Notes: generated from the letters alone by a model not told the origin. Shown: positions 16,015-24,523, counted from the stretch's first letter. The stretch: 36,070 nucleotides of DNA from Clostridium sp. UBA4548 (GCF_002387895.1 NZ_DGLI01000046.1:1-36070), one strand, 5' to 3'. Made by a program: numbers and translations.

Positions 16015-18291
16015 TTAAGAACGTTTTATTGGAATTACTACATTATTTGTCTTAAAGTCGTAGTACATGAGCCAGTGTCCCATATCCTTTTCTTCCTTAG
16101 ATGGCATCCAAGTAACGAATCCTGTTTTTCCACCATAAGGTTGATCTTCTAATGCTTTGGTTCCAGGTATTCCATAAATTATATATTTTAGATTACCTTC
16201 ATCATCACATTTATATCCAATTATAAAGTTTTTCTTTTTAGATATATATGGGTAATAACAAATCATTGGATAAAATACTACTGTATACTTATTATAGTCA
16301 TATATGCAATACATATCTTCAAGTTTATTTACTGCAACTTTATACCAGAAACAGTTTTTAATATTTTCATTTTCTCCGAGCTTTTCAAAGCCCTTAACTA
16401 CATTCTTAAAGAACTCTCCTGTATTACCTAGTGGCCAGTTGTATTTATACATATGGTTTTCATTACTTTCCCAATTATTACATTTCCCATAGTTTTTCTT
16501 ATTATCTTTATACTGATTGCAAGATTTATGATCATCATATTCATCATCCATATGGTGTAGTATATGATGTTCATAATGATTATCCTCATCCTGCTCTTCA
16601 TGATGCATATGGTTCATCATGAGGTGATTGCAGTTATCCTCCTCATCATGGTTATTCTTATAAGCCTTATGCTGCTTACAGTAATCGCAGTCGTCATCCT
16701 CATAATCATCCATATATCCATGATGCTTATTGCAATAATCCTGTTCATCTTTGTGCTTCTTGCACTTTTTATGCTTATGTCTTTCAAGTTTAGAACTTTC
16801 TATTTCTTCTTCATATCTATCAAAAATATCCATTCCCCTAGGTGTTGTAGTACCTTGGTTTACTGGAGTCATATTTATAATGGTATCATCTTCATAATAA
16901 TCCTCAAACTCATCAATAAAGTCATTTTGTGTTCCTGTAGTAGGTTGTGTTCCCATTCCTGCGCCAGTTCCAACACTTGTTGTTCCTGCTCCTGTTCCTA
17001 CACCAGTGCCTGTTCCCATGGTTCCTGTGCCTCCAGTACTCGTTCCTGTAGCTCCAGTTCCAACTCCAGTACCAGTTCCAACACCTGTGGTTCCTGCTCC
17101 TGCTCCTACGCCAGTGCCTGTGCCCATGGTTCCTTTACCTACAGTACCCGTTCCTGTAGCGCCAGTACCAGTTCCAACACCTGTGGTTCCTGCTCCTGTT
17201 CCCACGCCAGTTCCTGTTCCCATGGTCCCTTTACCTACAGTACCCGTTCCTGTAGTTCCAGTTCCAGCACCTGTGGTTCCTGCTCCTGTTCCCACACCAG
17301 TTCCTGTTCCCATGGTTCCTGTGCCTACAGTACCCGTTCCTGTAGTTCCAGTTCCAGCACCTGTAGTTCCTGCTCCTGTTCCCACACCAGTGCCTGTTCC
17401 CATGGTTCCTTTACCTACAGTACCCGTTCCTGTAGCTCCAGTTCCAGCGCCTATGGTTCCTGCTCCTGTTCCCACACCAGTGCCTGTTCCCATGGTTCCT
17501 GTGCCTACTGTACCCGTTCCTGTAGTTCCAGTTCCAACACCTGTGGTTCCTGCTCCTGTTCCTACACCAGTGCCTGTTCCCATGGTTCCTTTACCTACAG
17601 TACCCGTTCCTGTAACTCCAGTTCCAACTCCTGTACCAGTTCCAACTCCAGTGCCAGTTCCAGCACCTGTGGTTCCTGCTCCTGTTCCCACACCAGTGCC
17701 TGTTCCCATGGTTCCTTTACCTACAGTACCCGTTCCTGTAGTTCCAGTTCCAGCACCTGTAGTTCCTGCTCCTGTTCCTACGCCAGTGCCTGTTCCCATG
17801 GTTCCTGTGCCCCCAACTCCAGTGCCTGTAGTTCCTGTTCCATTTGTTCCCGGCTGAGTAGTTCCTTTAGATATTGGGTAAGTAGTCCAATCTTTTGGTA
17901 CATCAGTAGTTGAAAATCCTACCATAATAGGAGTTATAGTTCCATTCATAGAAACTACTGCTGCCCCAACTATCTTATCCATAGCAATATTAGTGTTGCC
18001 TATACTATTCATATCATAATCGAAATTAACATCAGCTCTACCGTTATCGTCTATGTTCAATCTTCCTAAATTTATAAGGCTTCTTGGATTTTGTTTATCT
18101 GTTATCAAAATCATATAATAAGGGCCTCTGTCTCGTTTTAAGTTTTGAACATAGTAGGATATTTTTGATCTATTATTTTTAACTTCCAATTTAGCATATC
18201 CAGAAGGTGCCTTGTCAGCGTCCATACCGTAACCCTTTTGCTCTTCTTGCAATATGATAAAATATCTACTGTAGCTTTTTCTAGGTGTCAC
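16015..18291 (-). CDS. Large Gly/Thr repeat protein, likely surface or spore-coat associated
   Basis: 758 residues in four parts. (1) An N-terminal domain of about 140 residues (start RYFIILQEEQKGYGM). (2) Nine tandem units of about 30 residues rich in Gly and Thr (GTMGTGTGVGTGAGTTG), residues about 161-448. The pattern is mostly Gly alternating with Thr/Val/Ala, so it is not collagen-like Gly-X-Y. (3) A segment very rich in His, Asp, Glu, Lys and Cys (about 490-610), suited to binding metals. (4) A C-terminal domain of about 140 residues with IPGTKALEDQPYGGKTGF. No signal peptide or membrane helix was seen, which fits a spore-layer protein, but this is inference. I chose GTG at 18291, with GGAGG 9 bases before it; the TTG at 18297 would be only 3 bases from it. 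A CATATATTA upstream resembles a sigma-E/K -10. Confidence 0.8.
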   Translation of the reverse strand: MTPRKSYSRYFIILQEEQKGYGMDADKAPSGYAKLEVKNNRSKISYYVQNLKRDRGPYYMILITDKQNPRSLINLGRLNIDDNGRADVNFDYDMNSIGNTNIAMDKIVGAAVVSMNGTITPIMVGFSTTDVPKDWTTYPISKGTTQPGTNGTGTTGTGVGGTGTMGTGTGVGTGAGTTGAGTGTTGTGTVGKGTMGTGTGVGTGAGTTGAGTGTGVGTGTGVGTGVTGTGTVGKGTMGTGTGVGTGAGTTGVGTGTTGTGTVGTGTMGTGTGVGTGAGTIGAGTGATGTGTVGKGTMGTGTGVGTGAGTTGAGTGTTGTGTVGTGTMGTGTGVGTGAGTTGAGTGTTGTGTVGKGTMGTGTGVGTGAGTTGVGTGTGATGTGTVGKGTMGTGTGVGAGAGTTGVGTGTGVGTGATGTSTGGTGTMGTGTGVGTGAGTTSVGTGAGMGTQPTTGTQNDFIDEFEDYYEDDTIINMTPVNQGTTTPRGMDIFDRYEEEIESSKLERHKHKKCKKHKDEQDYCNKHHGYMDDYEDDDCDYCKQHKAYKNNHDEEDNCNHLMMNHMHHEEQDEDNHYEHHILHHMDDEYDDHKSCNQYKDNKKNYGKCNNWESNENHMYKYNWPLGNTGEFFKNVVKGFEKLGENENIKNCFWYKVAVNKLEDMYCIYDYNKYTVVFYPMICYYPYISKKKNFIIGYKCDDEGNLKYIIYGIPGTKALEDQPYGGKTGFVTWMPSKEEKDMGHWLMYYDFKTNNVVIPIKRS
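16948..17811 (-). repeat. Coding tandem repeat, nine units of about 90 bp
   Basis: Nine units, mostly 90 bp (some 96-126 bp through insertions of short GTG/VGT steps). Neighbouring units differ by few bases and alternate between GKGTMG and GTGTMG starts, so higher-order duplication of unit pairs is likely. Because every codon type is GGN/ACN/GTN-like, the opposite strand is also open over long stretches. Confidence 0.9.
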
Positions 18292-18421
18292 TCCCAATTA
18301 CCTCCATTATAATTTATACATTATAATATATGAGCGATGTGCCTAAAAGATGAAAGTTTTTTTCTACAGCTTTAACTCTGCTTTTGAGGAACAATTTTTT
18401 TAACCCGAATTCTATAAAATC

Positions 18422-19258
18422 CTATTTAAGCTCTGATACCGTATTAGCCAAGTTTGCAAATTCTTCGATAGATAAAGTTTCACCTCTTCTACCAGAATCT
18501 ATATTTGCCTTTTCAAAGGCCTCTTTTAAAGTTTCTTTGTCCAATCCAACATTTTTCATAGCATTAGAAAGAGTTTTTCTTCTCATGTTAAAGGATTGTC
18601 TTATTATACTGAAAAATAGCTTCTCATCCTTCACTTGTACTCTTGGTTTTTTTAGTATATCTAATCTTATTACTATGGAATCCACCTTAGGAGAAGGTAT
18701 AAAGGAAGAAGGTGGTACTCTTCTTATAATTTTTGTGTCACAATAATATTGGGCAAGTAATGAAAATGCGCCATAATCCTTAGTGCTTGGCTCTGCATCA
18801 ATTCTTTCTGCCACTTCTTTTTGTATCATTATAGTTATAGATTTAATATTATATTTACCATTAAGTAAGTTTGCAATTATAGGAGTAGTAACGTAGTAAG
18901 GTAAATTTGCAACTATCTTTACACTCTTTTCTTCTCCTATGAGCTCATTATAATCTACCTTCAATGCATCTTTATGTACTAATTGAAAATTAGGATACTC
19001 TTTTAGTTCTTCCTGCAATATAGGTATAAGCCTTTCATCAAGTTCTATGCTTGTAACTTTTTTAGCTCTTTTTAAAAGCTCTTTAGTTAGAGTTCCAACT
19101 CCTGGGCCTATTTCTATTACATAATCTTCCTCTGTAATATCAGCTCCCTCAACTATATCATCTAATACTGTATCATCTGTCAAAAAGTTTTGACCGAGAC
19201 TTTTTGTGAATTTAAAATTATATTTTAATACTATATCTTTAGTACTTAAGTTTTCCAT
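18422..19258 (-). CDS. rsmA: 16S rRNA dimethyladenosine transferase RsmA (KsgA)
   Basis: Adds four methyl groups to two adjacent adenines near the 3' end of 16S rRNA, using SAM. The SAM-binding EIGPGVGTLT, the catalytic NLPYYV motif and the SLGQNFL start region are all present. The 278-residue length is typical. I chose ATG at 19258, which has AAGGAG at about 8 bases and begins one base after the rnmV stop, so the two are translated from one mRNA. This order is conserved in Firmicutes. Confidence 0.96.
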   Translation of the reverse strand: MENLSTKDIVLKYNFKFTKSLGQNFLTDDTVLDDIVEGADITEEDYVIEIGPGVGTLTKELLKRAKKVTSIELDERLIPILQEELKEYPNFQLVHKDALKVDYNELIGEEKSVKIVANLPYYVTTPIIANLLNGKYNIKSITIMIQKEVAERIDAEPSTKDYGAFSLLAQYYCDTKIIRRVPPSSFIPSPKVDSIVIRLDILKKPRVQVKDEKLFFSIIRQSFNMRRKTLSNAMKNVGLDKETLKEAFEKANIDSGRRGETLSIEEFANLANTVSELK

Positions 19259-19259
19259 G

Positions 19260-19802
19260 CTAAATCTCCTTCTCAATCTTTTCTAGGGCCTTAATAAATT
19301 CTTCTTTTGAAATACCATAGTTATTTAATCTAGTTACAAGTTGGTTAGTGTTGCAATATCCTATTCCTAGTTGCTTTCCTAGGGCATCTCTTCTTTCCCT
19401 TGCTTTGTTATTGCCTGTAAGCTTAAAATAATACATATCTTGAATATCAAATTCTTTTCTTGTTTCCTTTATTTCACACTTTGCATTTTCTAAAGCTCTA
19501 ATAATAGTTTCTGGAGATGCATTTTCAACACCTATATCTCCATCCTTTGTTCCTTCACTTTGAGTTATGTATGCATGTTTTACATCGGGTACTCTTTTAG
19601 AAATAATTCTTCTAATTTTTTCTCCTGCAAAATCTGGATCTGTTAAAATAATTACCCCTTGTCTTTTTTGCGCTTGCTTTATTTTCTCTATTATTTGTCC
19701 ATTTATTCCAAACCCGCTTACAGAAATAACTTCTGCTTCTACAGCTCTTTTTACTGCTGTTATATCATCTCGTCCTTCTACTACAATAACTTCCTTAATC
19801 AT
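19260..19802 (-). CDS. rnmV: Ribonuclease M5
   Basis: Cuts the 5S rRNA precursor to its mature ends. The Toprim domain is clear: VVEGRDD near the N terminus and LTDPDFAGEKIR in the middle, with the acidic residues expected to hold the metal. A length of 180 residues fits. The ATG has GGAGG at 7 bases. rsmA follows one base after its stop. A strong terminator after yabE means rnmV-rsmA probably has its own promoter, in the region that holds two repeat elements. Confidence 0.95.
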   Translation of the reverse strand: MIKEVIVVEGRDDITAVKRAVEAEVISVSGFGINGQIIEKIKQAQKRQGVIILTDPDFAGEKIRRIISKRVPDVKHAYITQSEGTKDGDIGVENASPETIIRALENAKCEIKETRKEFDIQDMYYFKLTGNNKARERRDALGKQLGIGYCNTNQLVTRLNNYGISKEEFIKALEKIEKEI

Positions 19803-19841
19803 AAATCTGCCTCCAAATAATAACTTACCTATTATATCTAC

Positions 19842-19915
19842 TTAGGCATCTTCAAAAAATAAGTAAGTCAGTATGCTAGTCTATTTTGTGTTATTATTTA
19901 TTTTCAGATACCTTA
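19842..19915. repeat. MITE-like element, internally deleted 74-bp copy
   Basis: The left 48 bases match the left end of the 164-bp copy at 28406 with about four differences, and the right 25 bases (ending CAGATACCTTA) are identical to its right end. About 90 internal bases are missing. TTAGGCATC at the left pairs with GATACCTTA at the right. It lies 25 bases upstream of the rnmV ribosome site. Confidence 0.75.
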
Positions 19916-20080
19916 TATTATTTTACCATGTAAATTCTCAATATAGGAAACCAAATGAAAAACTTTTTATACTCAATTATATTGATTTTCCTAAGGTTTT
20001 CTCAATGAACCTTAACTAGTAGTATTATAAATAGCTTGTGATTTTTATTCTTTATGTATTCACAATATAGTAACCCAAAT

Positions 20081-20187
20081 TAAGACTTAACTCCCACATG
20101 AAAGCTACCTTGTTTTTCTTAGGGCTTTTCGGCGAAGGATTAAATCTATCATGAATGAAATAAGTTTTCATCATTGAGGCCTATAGC
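20081..20187 (+). repeat. Dispersed structured repeat, copy B
   Basis: Starts TAAGACTTAACT, contains GCTACCTTG, then CTTAGGGCTTTTCGGCG, ATCATGAAT, and ends GAGGCCTATAGC. The main arms TAGGGCTT (20120-20127) and GAGGCCTA (20176-20183) pair with one mismatch. It lies between the yabE terminator and the MITE-like copy at 19842. The remaining part of 19916-20080 showed nothing clear. Confidence 0.6.
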
Positions 20188-20194
20188 AAAATAA

Positions 20195-20220
20195 AAAATA
20201 GGAGATTATTCTCCTATTTT
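20195..20220 (-). terminator. Terminator overlapping the yabE stop codon
   Basis: A perfect 10-bp stem AAAATAGGAG/CTCCTATTTT (20195-20204 with 20211-20220), T-rich on the minus strand. The yabE stop lies within the stem. Confidence 0.85.
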
Positions 20221-21230
20221 ATAATATAAACGTTTATTCTTCTTCTTCCCCAATTCATCATCTCTGAATAAGTATTGAAATATACATCTATTATATTTCC
20301 TTTTATAGCACCACCAGTATCTTCTGCAATTGCATAACCATATCCTTCTATATATAGTTTTGTACCAAGTGGAATAACTCTTGGATCTACTGCTACTGTG
20401 CTATATCCGTTAGGGTCACGTCTACATTTTGTACCTGTTGCGGTTCTATCTGATGCATCACCTCTATCTGCTGAATATGCAGTCGATGAAAATGATAGCT
20501 TTTTAGTGTACAAAACTTCTCCTCCACGAGATGGTCTTAAAACGCCAAGTGTACCAATATCAACTATTTTCTTTATTGGATTCTTTTGAACTTTCTCTTC
20601 AACTACTTTGCGATTAACTTCTTTACCATCTTCATACACAACCTCTGTTGTGATCGCTTTTTCTCCTGATGATCCTTCTTGAACTATCCTTTGGGTTCCT
20701 TCGGCTAGATCATTATTCTTTCTTACTTCAGTTTCAAAAGCAATTTCTTGAACTTCATTTAATATTTCTCTTTTTACTCTTGTTATTTGAATTTTCATGC
20801 CATTCTCTAATGGCTTTTCTAAAGCTGGAACAATTTTATCCTCTGCCTCTAGGGTTATGTTTTCAACAGCTAATAAATCCTTAACTGTTGGTTCTGCAGA
20901 AGCAAGGGTTAAATCTTTTCCATCTACATTCACTTCAATTTCCACGGCCTTACTAATATATATAATATCTCCGTCTTTTACTTCACTGTCTAATGTCATA
21001 GAAACTTTATCTTTTTCACCAACACTTATACCATAGTCTTCAAAAACCTTATTTAGATTTTTAGCTAAGGTAGTTATCTTGGTTTCCTTTCCGTCTATAA
21101 CTACTGTTATGTCTTTTCTTAAGTTCAAAATTGTAATTGTTGTACACATTAAAACTAATGCTACAATAAATAATGTCTTAGGCCAAATTGAAAAATATTT
21201 TTTCAATTTATCTTTAGCAATGATATTCAT
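20214..21230 (-). CDS. yabE: YabE-type wall-active protein: DUF348, G5 and 3D domains
   Basis: A predicted peptidoglycan-acting protein related to resuscitation-promoting/stationary-phase factors. An N-terminal membrane helix or uncleaved signal (about residues 18-36) is followed by two DUF348 domains (about 38-138), a G5 domain (about 145-220) and a C-terminal 3D domain (about 240-336). The 3D core is intact: VAVDPRVIPLGT, then AEDTGGAIKG and IDVYF carry the three aspartates. At 338 residues it is typical of the family. The start has GGGGAGG at 8 bases and a consensus promoter close by. Position before rnmV-rsmA is conserved. Confidence 0.93.
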   Translation of the reverse strand: MNIIAKDKLKKYFSIWPKTLFIVALVLMCTTITILNLRKDITVVIDGKETKITTLAKNLNKVFEDYGISVGEKDKVSMTLDSEVKDGDIIYISKAVEIEVNVDGKDLTLASAEPTVKDLLAVENITLEAEDKIVPALEKPLENGMKIQITRVKREILNEVQEIAFETEVRKNNDLAEGTQRIVQEGSSGEKAITTEVVYEDGKEVNRKVVEEKVQKNPIKKIVDIGTLGVLRPSRGGEVLYTKKLSFSSTAYSADRGDASDRTATGTKCRRDPNGYSTVAVDPRVIPLGTKLYIEGYGYAIAEDTGGAIKGNIIDVYFNTYSEMMNWGRRRINVYIIK

Positions 21231-21264
21231 AAAGATTACCTCCCCTAGACAAGAGTACTAAGCA

Positions 21265-21293
21265 ATTATATATTACCCTAGTTTATGTGTCAA
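21265..21293 (-). promoter_or_regulatory. Consensus sigma-A promoter of yabE
   Basis: On the minus strand a perfect TTGACA (21288-21293), 17-base spacer, perfect TATAAT (21265-21270), about 35 bases before the ATG. Confidence 0.9.
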
Positions 21294-21505
21294 ATTTTAG
21301 CACTCTATCTCTTGAATTGACTGTAGTAAATGCATCTCATGCATAGAATTATAAATAATTCCCTTTAATGCTATAAATATCAGTCTTCTCTGGGTGGAAT
21401 TGAAGTGTTTTTTAATGTATATTCAAAAACGTAATTAATATTCCTGTTCCAAAGAATTAATTTACTATTTTTGAGCTTATTACCAATAATTAACATTATA
21501 ATGGA

Positions 21506-22270
21506 TTATTTTAAATTAAGCAAGTTTTTTGTGTTTTTTATGGTATTTTTTTCCACATCTTCTTTGGTTATACCCTTTAAATCTGCTATTTCCTCAATTA
21601 TATATTCAATATAATTTGATTGATTTCTTTTCCCTCTATAAGGGGTAGGAGCCATGTAAGGACAATCTGTTTCCACTAGTAGCTTATCAATTGGTACAGC
21701 CTTAACCACCTCTTTAATTACCTTTGCATTTTTAAAGGTAACCACTCCTGTGATTCCTATATAGTAACCTAACTTTAAGCACTCCTTTGCAAACTCTACA
21801 CTACCTGAAAAACAGTGAACTACACCCTTAACCTGGCTAAATTCCTTCATGATTTCTAGAGTATCTTGATGTGCCTCTCTATCATGTATTACTACTGGCA
21901 AATTAAGCTCTCTAGCAGCTTCCATCTGCATTCTGAAGGCCTTTTTTTGCACTTCTCTAGGAGGATTTTCTTCCCAGTAGTAATCTAATCCAATTTCCCC
22001 AATAGCTCTAACCTTAGGATTCTTAGCATGGTTCTTAATTTGCTCTATTAAGTTTTCATCTACTATCTGAGCATATTCTGGATGGATTCCAACAGCTGCA
22101 TATACAAAGTCATACTTTTCTGCTAGTTCAATAGACATATTAAGCCCTCTTAAATCTGAACCACAGTTTAAAACTCCTATTACTCCCTTTTCTTTTATCT
22201 CCTTTAAAACTAAATCTCTATCTTCATTAAATTGGCTATCATCATAATGTGAATGTGAATCAAATATCAT
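21506..22270 (-). CDS. tatD: TatD family metal-dependent deoxyribonuclease
   Basis: A TIM-barrel metal-dependent hydrolase, probably a 3'-5' DNA exonuclease. The expected metal ligands are all visible: H6 and H8 (DSHSHYD), E92 (GEIGLDYY), H128 (VIHDRE), H151 (HCFSG) and D201 (ETDCPY). It has 254 residues, as usual. In Bacillus and many clostridia it lies between metG and yabE; here three extra genes sit between it and metG. No clear terminator was seen before the yabE promoter. Confidence 0.95.
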   Translation of the reverse strand: MIFDSHSHYDDSQFNEDRDLVLKEIKEKGVIGVLNCGSDLRGLNMSIELAEKYDFVYAAVGIHPEYAQIVDENLIEQIKNHAKNPKVRAIGEIGLDYYWEENPPREVQKKAFRMQMEAARELNLPVVIHDREAHQDTLEIMKEFSQVKGVVHCFSGSVEFAKECLKLGYYIGITGVVTFKNAKVIKEVVKAVPIDKLLVETDCPYMAPTPYRGKRNQSNYIEYIIEEIADLKGITKEDVEKNTIKNTKNLLNLK

Positions 22271-22407
22271 AGCTTTCTCCTATTCTAATTAAATATTTCA
22301 ATGTTCTCTGAAGGTTTTCTTATCTAGGCTTATCAACAACCCCTTAAAAAGGGCGTATACTCAAGCTTCTAAAATATTGTTAAAGCTTATATTATTTAAG
22401 TAAACTT

Positions 22408-22488
22408 GTCCACAAATTGTACTATAACTTATAGTGGACATAAACCACAACTCTGCTATAAGCCCATTATGATTTATGTCCACTTTTT
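22408..22488. repeat. Switch-like set of alternative hairpins between tatD and the DUF445 gene
   Basis: TGTCCAC occurs at 22408-22414 and 22477-22483, and its complement GTGGACA at 22434-22440, so the middle arm can pair with either side. The right pairing is the longer (12 bp, 22433-22444 with 22473-22484) and is followed by TTTTT on the plus strand. ACTATAA-C-TTATAGT forms a further small palindrome. No plus-strand gene follows. Confidence 0.5.
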
Positions 22489-22529
22489 CAAGTTTTATTC
22501 AAAACTAGTAATTTACCCTATTTTATATT

Positions 22530-24053
22530 TTAGTAAAGGGCTGAAAGTACTGGTGTTAGAATTCCCATAACTGCTCCTAAAACTGCTCCAAGCCAAGTTA
22601 TTGCACTTAGCTCCTTACTTGCAATTTCTAAGATTATTTCTTCTGCATAAGTAACTTCAAATTCATTAATTTTTTCTTCTACTACCTTTGATATGTTAAA
22701 TAATTCTATAAAATCTGATGCTTTATTTTCCACAAAAGTGCTATATAAATCTAAGGTTATAGCTGAGACTTTAGAAGATAAATCTCTGCCTTCCTTTTGG
22801 AAAATGAATTTCATTTGAGTATTTAAAATTCTTTGTAGACTACTAGTTAAAAACTTACTTACACTGCTTTCTAATCCGTAGCTTTCTAAGAACATATCTA
22901 ATTTATTTTCCACAAAGTTAACTAATTCTTCCTCTAGGTTTATGCCAGCTTTGTTAAATACAGTTCCTAAGGTATCACTGTTATTTAAATCACTTTCAAC
23001 TCCTTCTATAAGAGTATTAATTATTTTATGTTCTTTTACATTGCTAAGTAAGAACTTCCAAAGTTTTTTTCCAATTAAGTTTTCTTGTTCTTCATTACTA
23101 ACAGGAATATTTTCTAGAATATCTATAACTTTAGTTTTAGTGACTTTAGTTAATACCTCATTTAAAATTAGCACAATGTCTACTAAAGTTTCTTCAGTTT
23201 CTAGCATTTCAGAAGCTCCATCCACTATTTTGTTGTAAATAGTATCTGAGTTTACAAACATTGCTATCATAGGGTTAAGTTGAGTTGATAGGATATTACT
23301 AATTATACCTTTGATTTTAATCTCATACTTTTCTTCTTTAAGAGCCCCTTGTATGTACTTTCCTATTTCGTGACGCTTATTGTACATATAAACCTTAAGG
23401 TTACCTATCACTGTAGGAGGAATTATTTCCTCTAAGGTATTTTCCTTTATGCCTTCTAATTTACCTGAAATTAAATTAAGAATATTTTCCTTAATAGCTC
23501 CATTTTCCATGCTTTGGTTTAAATTATTAATTAAATTAAGTCTTATATTTTCATAAGCTTGTGAAGATAAAACAGCTTTAGGAGAATTATTTAATAAGGT
23601 TCCTATTTCTTTTCTTACAATAGAAGTTACTTTACTTTTAAATTCTTTGCCTTTAACTTCTTCTACTACAATAGCTGTTATATTTTTTTCTAAGTCACCC
23701 TTTATTTCTTCATAATGTCCATTTAATAAAGACTTTAAGTTTTCTTCTAAGGTTGAATCACTAGTTTCTAACTTTTTTACCTCTCCCTTTATCCAACCTG
23801 AAAGGGCCTCTTTAATTTTGTCACTACATAAAGAATTTAGGATAGTTTCCTTTGTTAAAAGATGAGCTCCAATAGCCTCTCCCACACTTTTAGCAATTCT
23901 TTTTCTTTCCTTTGGTATAAGTCCTGGAGTAAAAGGAACCTTTATGCCAAAGATTCTTTTTTCCTCATGGGGTCTAAATAACATTTTTATAGCAAGCCAG
24001 TTAGTGATATATCCAATAACTGCTCCAACTAAAATACCAATTATGTATTTCAT
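22530..24053 (-). CDS. DUF445 family membrane protein
   Basis: 507 residues. The family N terminus is clear: a membrane helix with GAVIGYITNWLAIKMLFRPH, then the VPFTPGLIPKERKRIA block. A second hydrophobic segment at the extreme C terminus (WLGAVLGAVMGILTPVLS) makes a two-ended membrane anchor with a long helical middle (about 60-480) between. The function is unknown; Bacillus YheB is the nearest named relative. The ATG follows AGGAGG at about 8 bases. It lies between tatD and a PHP gene on the other strand, so it interrupts the metG-tatD synteny. Confidence 0.88.
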   Translation of the reverse strand: MKYIIGILVGAVIGYITNWLAIKMLFRPHEEKRIFGIKVPFTPGLIPKERKRIAKSVGEAIGAHLLTKETILNSLCSDKIKEALSGWIKGEVKKLETSDSTLEENLKSLLNGHYEEIKGDLEKNITAIVVEEVKGKEFKSKVTSIVRKEIGTLLNNSPKAVLSSQAYENIRLNLINNLNQSMENGAIKENILNLISGKLEGIKENTLEEIIPPTVIGNLKVYMYNKRHEIGKYIQGALKEEKYEIKIKGIISNILSTQLNPMIAMFVNSDTIYNKIVDGASEMLETEETLVDIVLILNEVLTKVTKTKVIDILENIPVSNEEQENLIGKKLWKFLLSNVKEHKIINTLIEGVESDLNNSDTLGTVFNKAGINLEEELVNFVENKLDMFLESYGLESSVSKFLTSSLQRILNTQMKFIFQKEGRDLSSKVSAITLDLYSTFVENKASDFIELFNISKVVEEKINEFEVTYAEEIILEIASKELSAITWLGAVLGAVMGILTPVLSALY

Positions 24054-24331
24054 TAAAATTCCTCCTCTTATGATAAATAATGAATAAGTTCATTTTGTAC
24101 TTATCGCAGGTTTTAAAGCTGGGGCTTTACCTTGTTCCTCTATAAAATTTCTCATAGAAAAACTAGCCTCCTATGAGGTACTTCTTCATCTTGGTTACCT
24201 ATATTCAGAATTATTTTTAGTGTGGGTTTTATCCTGCTTATAAATACTATATATAATGAAAAATTATAAAACTACTACTTTAAGATTGCAACTATTAAGG
24301 AAAATTTTGTTTACTATAATTAGTAATTTAT
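24054..24331. other. Divergent intergenic region between the DUF445 and PHP genes
   Basis: No gene was seen. It should hold the DUF445 promoter, not identified with confidence. A CTCATAG/CTATGAG inverted repeat lies near 24150-24176 and an AAAGC-TGGGGCTTT palindrome near 24114. A GGGCTTTACCTTG segment echoes part of the dispersed repeat, but the arms are not recognisable. Confidence 0.35.
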
Positions 24332-24340
24332 TGTTATAAT
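24332..24340 (+). promoter_or_regulatory. Extended -10 promoter of the PHP gene
   Basis: TGTTATAAT, a TGn extended -10 with perfect TATAAT (24335-24340) and no good -35. The transcript would start near 24347 and carry repeat copy C as its leader. Confidence 0.5.
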
Positions 24341-24355
24341 ATAGGGAACTAAAGG

Positions 24356-24478
24356 TAGGACTTAACTTATACTTTATTTCCACCTTTGATTCCTTAAGGC
24401 TTTTTGGTGGTGAATGAAATTCATCATGAATATAATTCATGATGAGTAAAATAAATTATTACTTTTAAAGCCTATAGC
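24356..24478 (+). repeat. Dispersed structured repeat, copy C (best inner hairpin)
   Basis: Main arms AGGCTTT (24397-24403) and AAAGCCT (24467-24473) pair perfectly; the next step GGTGGT (24406-24411) pairs with ATTACT (24458-24463) using G-U pairs; the inner hairpin CATCATGAAT/ATTCATGATG (24422-24431 with 24435-24444) is perfect with a 3-base loop. A small upstream stem CCACC/GGTGG competes with the second step. It lies in the probable leader of the PHP gene. Confidence 0.7.
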
Positions 24479-24523
24479 TATGCAAAAAAGTTTAAGTATA
24501 ATGGTTGAAAGGTTGATGAAATT

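Noticed and set aside
16948..17811. Possible CRISPR array
   Set aside because: The units are contiguous and coding, about 90 bp long, with no unique spacers between short repeats; no cas genes are near.
17006..17857. Open frame of 283 codons on the plus strand rich in Pro and Val
   Set aside because: Another by-product of the same repeat read on the opposite strand (GTG codon pairs read as PVP). No ribosome site or separate start signal was seen.
16564..17913. Open frame of 449 codons on the plus strand rich in Cys and Ser
   Set aside because: It lies antisense to the Gly/Thr repeat gene and is open only because of the repeat's base pattern. It lacks a ribosome site, and its N-terminal part mirrors the His/Asp-rich region of the real gene.
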